This document shows positions 47,590-56,576 of a stretch of DNA of 64,000 nt, piece by piece. The notes under the pieces were generated by a model that saw only the letters and a list, made by a program, of their open reading frames with translations, made no database searches and was not told the origin of the DNA. Every line of letters begins with the position of its first letter. The first letter of the stretch is position 1. The stretch is taken from positions 2,232,001-2,296,000 of the forward strand of contig NZ_JAPEPW010000002.1 in NCBI RefSeq assembly GCF_026339955.1, written 5' to 3'. The stretch is from Streptomyces sp. NBC_01549 (GTDB taxonomy: Bacteria > Actinomycetota > Actinomycetes > Streptomycetales > Streptomycetaceae). Both the position numbers and the translations under genes were made by a program.

Positions 47590-47613
47590 GACGCGGAGGG
47601 CATCGACACGTAC

Positions 47614-48627
47614 GTGCGGCAGGTCGTCGCCGCCGGGGGGAGCGCGCTCGGGTTCGGCGTCGCCCCCGTGCACCAGGAGGTTCCACCCGAGCTCGTCGCC
47701 GCCTGCGACCGCCACGGGCTCCCGCTGCTGCGGCTGCCGCCCGCCACCCCGTTCGTGGCCGTCGGGCAGGCCGCGTACGCCGCGATCGCGGAGGCCCGCA
47801 ACCGTGAGCTGCGCGAGATCTCCCGAGCGCAGTCGGCGCTGGCCACAGCCGCCACCCGGCCGGACGCGCTCCAGGCCGTGCTCGATCGGCTCAGCGCGCA
47901 CACCGGCGCCTGGACGGTCCTCTACGACGCGCAGGGCAACGAACTGTTCAGCGCCGGTCCCCGACCTTCGTCCCCCACGCCGGGACGCGTACGTGACCTG
48001 GCCGTACGCACCACCGCCCGTCTCCGCACAGGCGCCGCCGGACGGTCCGCACCGGCCGCGGCGGCCGATCATCACGGCGAAACCCACCTGACGGTCCACA
48101 CCCTGCCCGGAGCGGACGGCAGCATGGCGCTCGCCCTGGGCCAGGCCGCCACCACGGCCCCGACCCTGGTCCATCGCCAGGTCACCAGCACGGCAACCGT
48201 TCTGCTGGCCCTGCTCACCAGTCCCCGCCACGCCCTGGGCACCGACACCCACAGCGCCGGCGCACTGGTACGGCTCATGCTCGGGGCCACGGCCGCCGTC
48301 GTCCACACCAAGGACCCGCTCACCGTCTACGGGATCGTCCCCCGTACCGACGCCCGGGATCTGGCCCGCACCCGCTTCGCCCCGCTCGACCAGGCCGGCG
48401 CGCCGGGCGCCCCGGTTCTCCTCGACACCCTGCGAACCTGGCTGACCCTGCACGGCAGCTGGGACCGCACCGCCGCGGCCCTGCACGTCCACCGCAACAC
48501 CGTGCGCCACCGTCTGGCACGGGTCGGCGAACTCCTCGACGTCGACCTGCACGACCCCGGCGTACGCATGGAACTCTGGTTCGCCCTGCACTGGCTGCCC
48601 GGCGAGACCGACGAGGCCGACGAGTAA
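47614..48627 (+). pseudogene. PucR-family regulator, N-terminus lost
   Basis: From about 47590 the frame reads as the second half of a PucR domain (YVRQVVAAGGSALGFGVAPV; CDRHGLPLLRLPPATPFVAV), a central region, and the C-terminal PucR helix-turn-helix TLHGSWDRTAAALHVHRNTV followed by RHRLARVGELLDVDL. The first 70-80 residues of the PucR domain are missing; upstream the frame runs antisense through the aldolase. The first in-frame start is GTG 47614 (337 residues). Its neighbour lost its 5' end at the same point, so a single deletion is the simplest cause. Confidence 0.7.
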
Positions 48628-48670
48628 GGCGCCCGTTCCCTGACCGGGGCCCGCCGCGGTGGGTTCGAGG

Positions 48671-50146
48671 TCAGGATGCCGCGTTCAGCAGGTCGAGGGC
48701 GGACTGCTGGCGTGCGGCGTCGGTCGTGTCGACGGGGCCGGCCCAGTGCAGGCCGTATGTGTCGAGGGGGGTGCGGTCGTTGGCGTAGGCGGAGTCGGCC
48801 TGGCGGCGGATGTAGGAGGTGTACGGGCTGTCGGAGAGCTGGGCGTTGAAGGCGCTGAGGCCTCGGATGTAGGCGCCCTTGAAGGAGGGTCCGTCGGCGC
48901 CGCAGCCTCCTGCCTCGCAGGGCTCGCGCAGGATGCCTGCGGCGTTGAGCGAGGTGGAGGTGGTCGAGGCGTCACCGATCTGGCGGCCCGTGGTGAGCAG
49001 CGCGGAGTTCCCGGTCGCGCGATACAGCTCCGCGAGGCCGCCGAGGAGAACGCCTTGGTTGTACGACCAGGCCGTGTCGCCGTTGTTGGTGCAGGTCGCG
49101 AGGTTGATGCCGTCGTTGACCAGATGGGAGCTGTTGATCATGCCGGTGCCCTGGAACCAGGACCACTCCACGTTCGCACGGGCGAGATAGGCCGTGTCGC
49201 CGGGGACGCGGTTGTGCAGCGCGGCGTTCAGTTCCAGATAGAGGGAGTTGGCGATGGCGTTCTTGTAGGTCTTGGCGGTGCTCCACCAGACTCCGCCGCC
49301 GCAGGTCGAGTCCCAGTACCGCGCCATGTGGTCGGCGTCGGCGCGGGCGGTGTTCAGATACCTGCTGTCGCCGGTCAGGTCGTAGGCGGCGACCCAGGCC
49401 AGGCCCCACCACCCGGTGTCGTCGATGTAGTCGTTGGTGAAGTTGCCGCCCTGGGCGGACAGGTTGAGGTCGTAGGTCTTGGCGATGGCGTACTTGTAGC
49501 TGCCCATGCCGGTGACCTTGATGTTGTTGATGAGGGCGGTCAGTGCGTTGGCCGAGTTCCACCAGCCGGTGGTGTCGAACAGGCCGGTGCCGAGGTTGTA
49601 CGACTGCATCAGCGCGGTGGCCGCAGCGGTCGGGCGGCTTCCCGCGTTCCAGGTCGTACGGGCCCAGGCCGTGCAGGCGATCTCGGTGCGGTTGCCCGCC
49701 TTGCCGCAGGCGCGGAGGGCGCCGACGCCGAGGTTGTTCCAGTCGTCGACGTTGTACATCAGGGTGCGCCAGCCGGTCTGGCCCGCGGGGATCGTGGTGT
49801 CGCCGAGCTTGCTGCCGGAGGTCCAGGTGCGGCCGCCGTCGAAGGAGCGGTCGAGCCAGACCTCGTCGGTGGGGCTGCCGTTGGTGATCGAGGCCCAGCC
49901 CATGGCATCGGTGTCGTCGAAGTGCAGGGAGATGGTGCGGGAGTAGATGGTGGTGGTCACCGGCCGGCGGTCCTGCGGGGACAGGGCCGGGTCACGGCCG
50001 TCGCAGTACCTGTTGCAGACGGTCGCCTGGGCCGCGGTGGTCGCTGCTTCGGCGCTTCCGGATGCCGGGATCAGGAGAGCCAGGGACACCGCGGTCGCGA
50101 GCAGGTCGGCCCCAAGCATGCTTATTTTTCTCGTCTTTGAGTGCAT
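48671..50146 (-). CDS. Secreted GH76 endo-alpha-1,6-mannanase
   Basis: 491 residues. Signal peptide MHSKTRKISMLGADLLATAV then ALLIPASGSAEA. Residues about 60-150 form an Ig/beta domain with a possible carbohydrate role; from about 165 it is an (alpha/alpha)6 barrel with the catalytic Asp pair in GGNFTNDYIDDTGWWGLAWV, the GH76 mark, and GDTAWSYNQGVLLGGLAELY. GH76 enzymes cut alpha-1,6-mannan backbones of fungal walls. It starts 20 bases after the GH27 gene and shares its promoter, which carries a LacI-type operator. Confidence 0.9.
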   Translation of the reverse strand: MHSKTRKISMLGADLLATAVSLALLIPASGSAEAATTAAQATVCNRYCDGRDPALSPQDRRPVTTTIYSRTISLHFDDTDAMGWASITNGSPTDEVWLDRSFDGGRTWTSGSKLGDTTIPAGQTGWRTLMYNVDDWNNLGVGALRACGKAGNRTEIACTAWARTTWNAGSRPTAAATALMQSYNLGTGLFDTTGWWNSANALTALINNIKVTGMGSYKYAIAKTYDLNLSAQGGNFTNDYIDDTGWWGLAWVAAYDLTGDSRYLNTARADADHMARYWDSTCGGGVWWSTAKTYKNAIANSLYLELNAALHNRVPGDTAYLARANVEWSWFQGTGMINSSHLVNDGINLATCTNNGDTAWSYNQGVLLGGLAELYRATGNSALLTTGRQIGDASTTSTSLNAAGILREPCEAGGCGADGPSFKGAYIRGLSAFNAQLSDSPYTSYIRRQADSAYANDRTPLDTYGLHWAGPVDTTDAARQQSALDLLNAAS

Positions 50147-50166
50147 GTCAGATCCGTCGAGGTCGG

Positions 50167-51780
50167 TCAGCCCAGGCGCCACTGCTGGTTGGCGCCGCCG
50201 TTGCAGGTCCAGAGTTCGAGCGCGGTGCCGTTGACGTTGCCGGAGGCCTGGTCGCCGCCGGTGACGTCGAGGCAGAGGCCCGACTGGGTGCCGGTGACGG
50301 CGCCGTTGGGGTTGAGACTCCACTTCTGGTTGGCGCCGCCGTTGCAGGTGTAGAGCTCCACCTTCGTGCCGGAGCTGGTCTGGTTGTTGTAGGCGTCCAG
50401 GCACTGGGTGCCGCCGTAGAGCCGGAGTTCACCGGCGGCGGTGATGGTCACGGCCTGGTTGGCGCCGCCGCCGCAGTCCCAGATCTCGATCTTGGTGCCG
50501 GGGGTGGTCTCGTTGTTGTAGGCGTCGAGGCAGCGGTTGGAGGAGGCGCCGATCAGCGGGTGGGTGCTGCCGACGCTGGTGCCGCTGCCGGCGGAGACCC
50601 GGTACATCACCGAGCCGTGGCCGGGGACGCTCGCCGAGATGGTTCCGCCGGTGCGGCTGACGACGTGCGACCAGAGGTTGTCGAGCCGGTACGAGGATGC
50701 CGCGGGGAGACCGACCGCGCCGGCGGAGGTGGTGATGGTGGCGGCCGAGGAGTTCTCGTTGAAGAGCACCACCGACACGTCGCCGTTCGCCAGTGGCTTG
50801 GTCAGCACGTGCAGGCCGCCGGAGGAGGACACCTCGGTGCCCTGCTTACCCAGGGAGTCCTGGTCCACGGCGATGACGTCTTTGTTGCCGTAGAGGGAGA
50901 GGGTGGCGGCGGAGGCCTTGCGCAGGTCGGTTCCGGCGATCAGCGGCGCGGCCATCTCCGACCAGAGGCCGAAGTGGGAACGGTCCTCGGTGAACGACAT
51001 GCCGTTACCCACTTCGAGCATGTCGGGGTCGTTCCAGGCGCCCGGCTTGGCGTACGGGGCGAGCTTGACGTCGGCCTTGTAGATCGACACCACCGTGGAG
51101 AAGTTGACGTTGATGTCGTCGGTGGTGCGCCAGCTGTTGCCGACGCCCGCGCCCCAGGTCCACACGTCGGCGAGGCCCCAGTTGCACAGGCTGTAGACGA
51201 TCGGGCGGCCGGTGTTAACCAGGGCGTCGCGCATGGCGGTGTAGCGCTGCTGGTCCGGCACGTTCTGGTGGTTGCAGTTGTCGTACTTGAGGTAGTCCAC
51301 GCCCCAGGCGGCGAAGCTGTTGGCGTCCGTCTGCTCGTGCCCGAGGCTGCCGGGGTAGCCCTGGCAGGTGGCGGTGCCGGCGCTCTCGTAGATGCCGAGT
51401 CTGAGGCCCTTGCTGTGGACGTAGGCGGCGGTTTTGCTGATGCCGTCGGGGAACTTGACCGGGTCGGGCACCAGTCGGCCGGCGGAGTCACGGGCCTTGG
51501 TCATCCAGCAGTCGTCGATGTTGACGTACTGGTAGCCGGCGTCCTTCAGACCGGAGGAGACGAGGTAGTCGGCGGTCTGCTCGACCAACTGCTCCGTCAC
51601 GTTGCAGCCGAAGGCGTTCCAGTCGTTCCAGCCCATGGGAGGCGTCCTGGCCAGACCGTTGTCGAGGGCCTGCGCGGGCGGTGCGGCGCGCAGCACCAGC
51701 AGGGCCGGGGCGAGGACCAGCAGAAGCACCATCGTGAAGGCGGCACTCAGGGGTCTCGTGAAGGGTGACGGGACGGTCAT
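50167..51780 (-). CDS. Secreted GH27 alpha-galactosidase with CBM13 lectin domain
   Basis: 537 residues. Signal peptide (AAFTMVLLLVLAPALLVLRA, end near PAQA). Catalytic barrel starts RTPPMGWNDWNAFGCNVTEQ; nucleophile Asp167 in VDYLKYDNCNHQ; acid/base Asp near 221 in NSWRTTDDINVNF. A C-terminal beta domain (about 310-400) is followed by a ricin-type CBM13 trefoil (about 410-537) with three GGANQxW-like repeats. It removes terminal alpha-galactose. The partners suggest galactosylated alpha-mannan as substrate. It heads a two-gene operon with GH76. Confidence 0.92.
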   Translation of the reverse strand: MTVPSPFTRPLSAAFTMVLLLVLAPALLVLRAAPPAQALDNGLARTPPMGWNDWNAFGCNVTEQLVEQTADYLVSSGLKDAGYQYVNIDDCWMTKARDSAGRLVPDPVKFPDGISKTAAYVHSKGLRLGIYESAGTATCQGYPGSLGHEQTDANSFAAWGVDYLKYDNCNHQNVPDQQRYTAMRDALVNTGRPIVYSLCNWGLADVWTWGAGVGNSWRTTDDINVNFSTVVSIYKADVKLAPYAKPGAWNDPDMLEVGNGMSFTEDRSHFGLWSEMAAPLIAGTDLRKASAATLSLYGNKDVIAVDQDSLGKQGTEVSSSGGLHVLTKPLANGDVSVVLFNENSSAATITTSAGAVGLPAASSYRLDNLWSHVVSRTGGTISASVPGHGSVMYRVSAGSGTSVGSTHPLIGASSNRCLDAYNNETTPGTKIEIWDCGGGANQAVTITAAGELRLYGGTQCLDAYNNQTSSGTKVELYTCNGGANQKWSLNPNGAVTGTQSGLCLDVTGGDQASGNVNGTALELWTCNGGANQQWRLG

Positions 51781-51827
51781 CTCGATGTCTCCTGCTTCGC
51801 CGTGTGGGGCCGGACGAACTCACCGTT

Positions 51828-51839
51828 GGAAACGTAACC
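51828..51839. promoter_or_regulatory. LacI-type operator 1 of the mannan locus
   Basis: Read leftward, GGTTACGTTTCC; it lies 48 bases upstream of the GH27 start at 51780. It matches the consensus GGTAACGTTTCC at 11 of 12 bases. Confidence 0.7.
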
Positions 51840-51947
51840 ATCGAGAAGATTCCACCAGCCGGGTCCCATCGTCAATGGTCCGGACCAGGCTGTCGTGCAA
51901 CTGAACTACCGATGCTGTCAGAGGCGTTGACGGCCTCATGAGTCGAT

Positions 51948-51959
51948 GACAACGTTTCC
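51948..51959. promoter_or_regulatory. LacI-type operator 2 of the mannan locus
   Basis: GACAACGTTTCC, 27 bases before the second GH76 start at 51987; 10 of 12 bases match the consensus. With operator 1 it brackets the divergent promoter region. Confidence 0.7.
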
Positions 51960-51986
51960 ATACCCGCATCCCCGGAGGCCCTCACC

Positions 51987-53156
51987 ATGCCCATGCATCC
52001 CTCTCGGCGCGTGATGGTCGGTTCCGGCCTGGCCGCGATCACCGCGACGGCCACGACGCCGGCAGCCGCAGCGCAACGATCGGGACCGGCCCGGGCGTTG
52101 TCCCGCGCCACGGCCGCATACTCCGCGTTGAAGAGACACTTCGACACGAACGACGGCTCCGGGCTGGTCCGCGAGCAGATTCCGGCGGCGGCCGGGGACA
52201 ACCCGTACTCGTACGAATGGCCCTTCTCGCAGGTGCACATCGCCGCGCTCGACCTCACCCTCGTGGACACGACGTACGAGCCGGAGCTGGCCCGACGGGC
52301 GGCGGCGCAGGAGCACTTCTGGAATTCCGGCGGCGGCACGACCGGGCTTCCCGGTTACGCCTCCTACCCCGTCGCCCCGTACGGCTCGGGCGGCGACATG
52401 TTCTACGACGACAACGAGTGGGTCGGTCTGGCGAAGGTCCAGCGCCATCTGCAGACCGGGGACACCGCCGCCCTGGCCCGCGCGAAGGAGATCTTCGCCC
52501 TGGTCAGGTCCGGCTGGGACACCGACACCACCCATGCCGCATCCGGCGGTGTCTTCTGGACCCAGGCGACCTGGAGCCGCGACCGCAACACCGTCTCGAA
52601 CATGCCGGGCGCCCAACTCGCCCTGCGCCTGCACCAGATCACCGGCGAGGCCGACTGTCTCGACTGGGCGAGACGTCTCCACGACTGGACGAACGCGCAT
52701 CTGCAGAGCCCCGGCGGCCTGTACTGGGACCACCTCGACCCGCAGGGCACCGTCGAGAAGACCTTCTGGTCCTACAACCAGGGCGTGCCGGTCGGCGTCG
52801 ACGTTCTCCTCTACGAGATCACCCGTGACCGCGCCCATCTGCGCCGGGCCGAGCGGATCGCCGAGGCCGCGTACGACTACTACGTCACGCAGGGGCGGCT
52901 GTTCACCCAGCCCGTGTACTTCAACTCGATCTTCTTCAAGAACCTGCTGCTCCTGGAGTCGGTGACCGGGAAGGACAGGTACCACCGGGCGATGGCCGAC
53001 TACGCCGACCAGGTGTGGTCCACGATGCGCGATCCGGCCACCGGCCTCGTGCACTTCGACGCGGCCGGCGGTACGCAAGCGATCCAGCAGGCGGCATTGG
53101 CGCAGATCTACGCCGTGCTCGCATGGCCCCGCGCCAAGTGGCGGACGCTCTACTGA
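51987..53156 (+). CDS. Secreted GH76-family protein
   Basis: 389 residues. N-terminus MPMHPSRRVMVGSGLAAITA with a twin-arginine-like start and Ala-rich end (TTPAAAA). The (alpha/alpha)6 barrel carries the GH76 Asp pair in GGDMFYDDNEWVGLAKVQRH and the motifs GVFWTQATWSRDRNTVSNMP and EKTFWSYNQGVPVGVDVLLY. It differs from the first GH76 protein and has no extra domain. Likely an alpha-1,6-mannanase or transferase acting outside the cell. Its ATG follows a GGAGG site and a LacI-type operator. Confidence 0.88.
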   Translation: MPMHPSRRVMVGSGLAAITATATTPAAAAQRSGPARALSRATAAYSALKRHFDTNDGSGLVREQIPAAAGDNPYSYEWPFSQVHIAALDLTLVDTTYEPELARRAAAQEHFWNSGGGTTGLPGYASYPVAPYGSGGDMFYDDNEWVGLAKVQRHLQTGDTAALARAKEIFALVRSGWDTDTTHAASGGVFWTQATWSRDRNTVSNMPGAQLALRLHQITGEADCLDWARRLHDWTNAHLQSPGGLYWDHLDPQGTVEKTFWSYNQGVPVGVDVLLYEITRDRAHLRRAERIAEAAYDYYVTQGRLFTQPVYFNSIFFKNLLLLESVTGKDRYHRAMADYADQVWSTMRDPATGLVHFDAAGGTQAIQQAALAQIYAVLAWPRAKWRTLY

Positions 53157-53186
53157 CTGGATGCTCCGCTGACTGGACGCTCCGCT
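53155..53186. repeat. 16-base tandem duplication after the GH76 stop
   Basis: GACTGGATGCTCCGCT (53155-53170) is followed by GACTGGACGCTCCGCT (53171-53186), one mismatch. It fills the gap between the convergent GH76 and LacI genes and looks like slippage. Confidence 0.75.
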
Positions 53187-53188
53187 GC

Positions 53189-54244
53189 CTACGGGTGCCC
53201 GATCTCTCCCGTGCCGCGCGCGATCAGGTGGACCGGGAGGACGATGCGGCGGGAGGGCGCGTCGTCGCCATTGATGCGGTCCAGCAGGAGGTGGGCGGCG
53301 TGGCGGCCGAGTTCCTCGGTGTCGGAGGTGACCACGGTGACCGGTGTGGGGAGCATGTCGGCCAGTTTGAAGTCGTCGAAGCCGACGACGGCGATGGGGG
53401 CCTGGAGCTGTCGGCAGGCGCGCAGGACGCCCTCGGTGAGGAAGCCCGTGGTGGAGAAGACCGCGGTGGGCGGATGGTCGGAGGTGAGCAGGGTGTGCGT
53501 GGCGGCGGAGGCTTCCTCGGTGGTGCCGCGGCGCAGGGTGACGACCAGGTCGTTGTCGGGGGTGAGGCCGCTGCGACGCAGCGCCTTGCGGTAGCCGCGC
53601 AGCCGTCGGCCCGTGCTGTAGTAGGAGGGGGCGACGAGTATCGCGATCCGGCGGTGGCCCTGGTCGATGAGGTGCTGGGTGGCCTTGCGTCCGCCGTCCT
53701 CGTTGTCGACGAGGACGACGTCGGCCTCGGCGCCGGTGGCCGGCCGGTCGACGAAGACGATGGGCACGTGGTCGTGGCCGTTGATCTCGTTGAGGAAGGC
53801 GTGGTCGCCCTGGTCGGGGACGATGATGAGCCCGGCGACGCGCCGTCCGATGAGCTCGCCCACGGCGCGGCGCTCGACCTCCGGGTCCTCGTCGGCCGTG
53901 CTGAGGAGGACCGCGTAGCCGGCCCGGTTGGCGACTTCGACGGCGGCCTTGGCCAGGGACGCGTAGAACGGGTTGGTCAGGTCGCCGAGCAGCAGCCCGA
54001 TGGTCATGGAGTTCTGCCCGGGACGCAGCGAGCGCGCGATCTCGTTGCGCTGGTACCCGATGGCGTTGATCGCCGCCATCACGCGCTCGGCCGTCTCCTC
54101 GCGGACCGTTCCGATGCCGTTGACGACGCGGGAGACGGTGACGACGGCGACTCCGGCCCGCTCCGCGACATCGCGCATCGTGGGCCTGGCGTTCTGGTGG
54201 TGCGGGGGACGACTGCTCACGTGAGTCGAAGACCAACCTTCCAT
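53189..54244 (-). CDS. LacI-family regulator of the mannan locus
   Basis: 351 residues. After about 20 extra residues the helix-turn-helix reads MRDVAERAGVAVVTVSRVVN, the hinge YQRNEIARSLRPGQNSMTIG, and the ligand domain LLLGDLTNPFYASLAKAAVE to VVGFDDFKLADMLPTPVTVV. An alternative start is the ATG at 54178. Five GGTAACGTTTCC-like sites stand at every promoter of this locus, one of them 29 bases upstream of this gene, so it should repress the locus and itself and respond to a mannan-derived sugar. Regulation is inferred from sites and position. Confidence 0.9.
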   Translation of the reverse strand: MEGWSSTHVSSRPPHHQNARPTMRDVAERAGVAVVTVSRVVNGIGTVREETAERVMAAINAIGYQRNEIARSLRPGQNSMTIGLLLGDLTNPFYASLAKAAVEVANRAGYAVLLSTADEDPEVERRAVGELIGRRVAGLIIVPDQGDHAFLNEINGHDHVPIVFVDRPATGAEADVVLVDNEDGGRKATQHLIDQGHRRIAILVAPSYYSTGRRLRGYRKALRRSGLTPDNDLVVTLRRGTTEEASAATHTLLTSDHPPTAVFSTTGFLTEGVLRACRQLQAPIAVVGFDDFKLADMLPTPVTVVTSDTEELGRHAAHLLLDRINGDDAPSRRIVLPVHLIARGTGEIGHP

Positions 54245-54272
54245 CGCGCACCGGGGGCCGGGACCGCCCTCA

Positions 54273-54284
54273 GGATACGTTTCG
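54273..54284. promoter_or_regulatory. LacI-type operator 3 (lacI upstream)
   Basis: GGATACGTTTCG lies between the binding-protein stop (54314) and the LacI start (54244). It is the weakest of the five sites (10 of 12) but keeps the common core ACGTTTC. Confidence 0.55.
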
Positions 54285-54313
54285 GGTCCCGGCCCGCCGC
54301 TCGGCCCGGGTGG

Positions 54314-55609
54314 CTAACTGTTGCTCTTGATCACTTCGTTGATCTTGTCGGTCATCGTCCGGAGGTCGGAGAGCGGCTTCTTGCCGTTGAGGATGTCCGG
54401 CCAGTAGGCGGTGATCAGGTCGTTCGACTGGCTGGCCCACTGGGTGGTGAAGCGCACGCCGATGGTGGACGACGTGTTCAGTCCCGCCTTGACGGTGGAC
54501 GCGACGGTCGTCAGACCGGCCTTGTCGAGGGCACCGAAGTAGGCACTCTGGGCGGAGAGATAGGCCGGGGCCGCCACCGGGGAGCCGGGCAGCACCTTGG
54601 TCCACACGGTGGAGTCGAGGTACTTGAGGACCTTGTACGTCGCGTCCGCGTTCTGGGTGTACGACGGGGTGCAGATGCCCACGGCGTCGTACAGCGTGGC
54701 CGGCTTGTTCACCTGCGGGAGGGGCGCGAACCCGTACTTGATCTTCGGTTTGTCCGTGAGGAAGCCGGCGGCCAGCCACTGGCCGCTCCACAGCATCGGG
54801 ATCTGCCCGGCGGCGAACAGCGCCTGCTGGTTGCTGATGTCGTAGCCGGGAGGTGCGATGGCGCCGCTCTTGATGCCGGCCACGAGCTTGCGGACGCCTT
54901 CGGTGTACGTCGCGTCGATGGTGGTCTTGGTGGGCTGGTGAACGGAGTCGGCGAAGGGCGCGCCACCCGCGGACAGCGAGTACGTGCTCAGGGAGAAGGG
55001 GCCGTCCGTGGAGGTCATGGCGTCGGCGACCAGGCCGTACTTGGCGCCCTTCGCGTGCAGCTTGGCGGCGGCGTCGAACATCTGGTCCCAGGTCCATCCG
55101 GCGGCGGGCACGGCTATTCCGGCGACCTTGAAGGCGTCGATGTCGTACCAGATGCCGTAGGTGTTGATCAGTGAGGGAACACCGCCGATCTTTCCGTCGG
55201 CTGTCTTCCAGTTCTTCATGGTGGAGGAGACGAAGCTGCTCGCGCCGAAGTCGCCGGCGCCGGAGAGCCGGGAGGCCCAGTCGGTCAGCAGGCCCTGGCC
55301 GGTGTACTGCTGCTCGGTGTCGTTGCCGCACCAGAACAGGTCGGGCAGTTTCTTGGCTTGGGTCAGGGCCGCGAGCTTGTCGCTGTAGTTGCCGTTGGGT
55401 GTGTCGATGCGCTTGACCGTGATGTTCGGGTCATGGAAGCCGGTCAGCGCCTGGTCGATGGCCTTGTTGGTGGCGGCGGACTCCCAGGTCATGAGGGTGA
55501 CCGTCGCCTTGCCGTCGGACTGCTTCCCGGACGAGCCGCCGCAGGCCGCCGTCGCGAGCAGTCCCCCGCCCGCCAGCAACACTCCGGCGACACGGATCAA
55601 TCGTTTCAT
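54314..55609 (-). CDS. CUT1 sugar-binding lipoprotein (mannan locus)
   Basis: 431 residues from ATG 55609; an ATG one codon earlier is too close to the AGGAGG site. Signal peptide MKRLIRVAGVLLAGGGLLAT ends in the lipobox TAAC. The body matches type 1 extracellular binding proteins: VTLMTWESAATNKAIDQALT, LPDLFWCGNDTEQQYTGQGL, PMLWSGQWLAAGFLTDKPKI. It should bind manno-oligosaccharides released by GH76 and GH27. It is the last gene of the importer operon, after the two permeases. Confidence 0.9.
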   Translation of the reverse strand: MKRLIRVAGVLLAGGGLLATAACGGSSGKQSDGKATVTLMTWESAATNKAIDQALTGFHDPNITVKRIDTPNGNYSDKLAALTQAKKLPDLFWCGNDTEQQYTGQGLLTDWASRLSGAGDFGASSFVSSTMKNWKTADGKIGGVPSLINTYGIWYDIDAFKVAGIAVPAAGWTWDQMFDAAAKLHAKGAKYGLVADAMTSTDGPFSLSTYSLSAGGAPFADSVHQPTKTTIDATYTEGVRKLVAGIKSGAIAPPGYDISNQQALFAAGQIPMLWSGQWLAAGFLTDKPKIKYGFAPLPQVNKPATLYDAVGICTPSYTQNADATYKVLKYLDSTVWTKVLPGSPVAAPAYLSAQSAYFGALDKAGLTTVASTVKAGLNTSSTIGVRFTTQWASQSNDLITAYWPDILNGKKPLSDLRTMTDKINEVIKSNS

Positions 55610-55664
55610 CATGGCCTCCTGATACCTGGCTGGTACATGGCTCGTACGTGGGTCGTGGCGCGGA

Positions 55665-56576
55665 TCAGCGCTGATTGACGGTGCCCAGGGCGCTCAGGCC
55701 TTGGATGAAGTAGCGCTGGGCGACGAAGAACACGGCCAGCGGCGGGAGCATGTAGAGCAGGTTGGTGGCCATGTAGAGGTTCCAGTCCGGGGTCTGGCCG
55801 GCGAACTGGGTGACGAAGGAGGCCATGCCTACGCTCAGCGGCCACTTCTGCGACGAGTACAGGTAGATGAGCGGGTTGAGGTAGTCGTTCCAGGACATCT
55901 GGAAGGCCAGGATTGACATCGTTATCCAGGCCGGCTTGGTGATCGGAAGCATGACGCTGACGAAGATGCGGACGTGTCCCGCGCCGTCGACCTTGGCCGC
56001 TTCGTCGATGGAGTGCGGGATCGACAGGAAGTACTGGCGGGCGAGGAAGATGAAGAGCGGATTGCCGCCCAGGAAGGCCGGGACGATCAGCGGCAGCCAG
56101 GTGTCGTACCAGCCGATGTCCTTGAACAGCTGGAACAGCGGGATGATGCCGACCACCGGTGGCAGCAGCATGCTGCCGACGAAGACGTAGAACCACACCT
56201 TCCGGCCGGGGAAGCGCAGCCGGGCCAGGGCGTATCCGGCCATCATCGAGGTCATCACGCCGCCGATCACCGACAGGCCGGTGATGACGACGGAGTTCAG
56301 CAGCAGCCGCGGGAAGTGGATCACCTTCGGCCCATTGACGAAGTTCTCGAAGTGGAACTGGTGGGGCAGGAGTCGGGGCGGGACTTCGAAGACCGCCGAG
56401 GGGCCCTTCAGCGCGACGGTGAGCATCCACAGGATGGGCAGGATCATCACCGAGCTGATCAGCAGCGCGACGGCGTACCAGGACGCCGTCCGTACGGCCT
56501 TGCCGCGCGGCTTGGCTGCCGGGGCTGTCGTCGGCGCCGTCGTCGGCGCCCTCGTGACGTCAGGAGACGTGGTCAC
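55665..56576 (-). CDS. CUT1 ABC importer permease, MalG type (mannan locus)
   Basis: 303 residues with six membrane helices (SWYAVALLISSVMILPILWM; LLLNSVVITGLSVIGGVMTS; WFYVFVGSMLLPPVVGIIPL) and the EAA loop SIDEAAKVDGAGHVRIFVSV. A repeated TTAPTTAPA run makes up its N-terminus. Its start overlaps the end of the upstream permease by 17 bases. No ATPase is in the locus; the shared MsiK ATPase is the likely motor. Confidence 0.9.
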   Translation of the reverse strand: MTTSPDVTRAPTTAPTTAPAAKPRGKAVRTASWYAVALLISSVMILPILWMLTVALKGPSAVFEVPPRLLPHQFHFENFVNGPKVIHFPRLLLNSVVITGLSVIGGVMTSMMAGYALARLRFPGRKVWFYVFVGSMLLPPVVGIIPLFQLFKDIGWYDTWLPLIVPAFLGGNPLFIFLARQYFLSIPHSIDEAAKVDGAGHVRIFVSVMLPITKPAWITMSILAFQMSWNDYLNPLIYLYSSQKWPLSVGMASFVTQFAGQTPDWNLYMATNLLYMLPPLAVFFVAQRYFIQGLSALGTVNQR

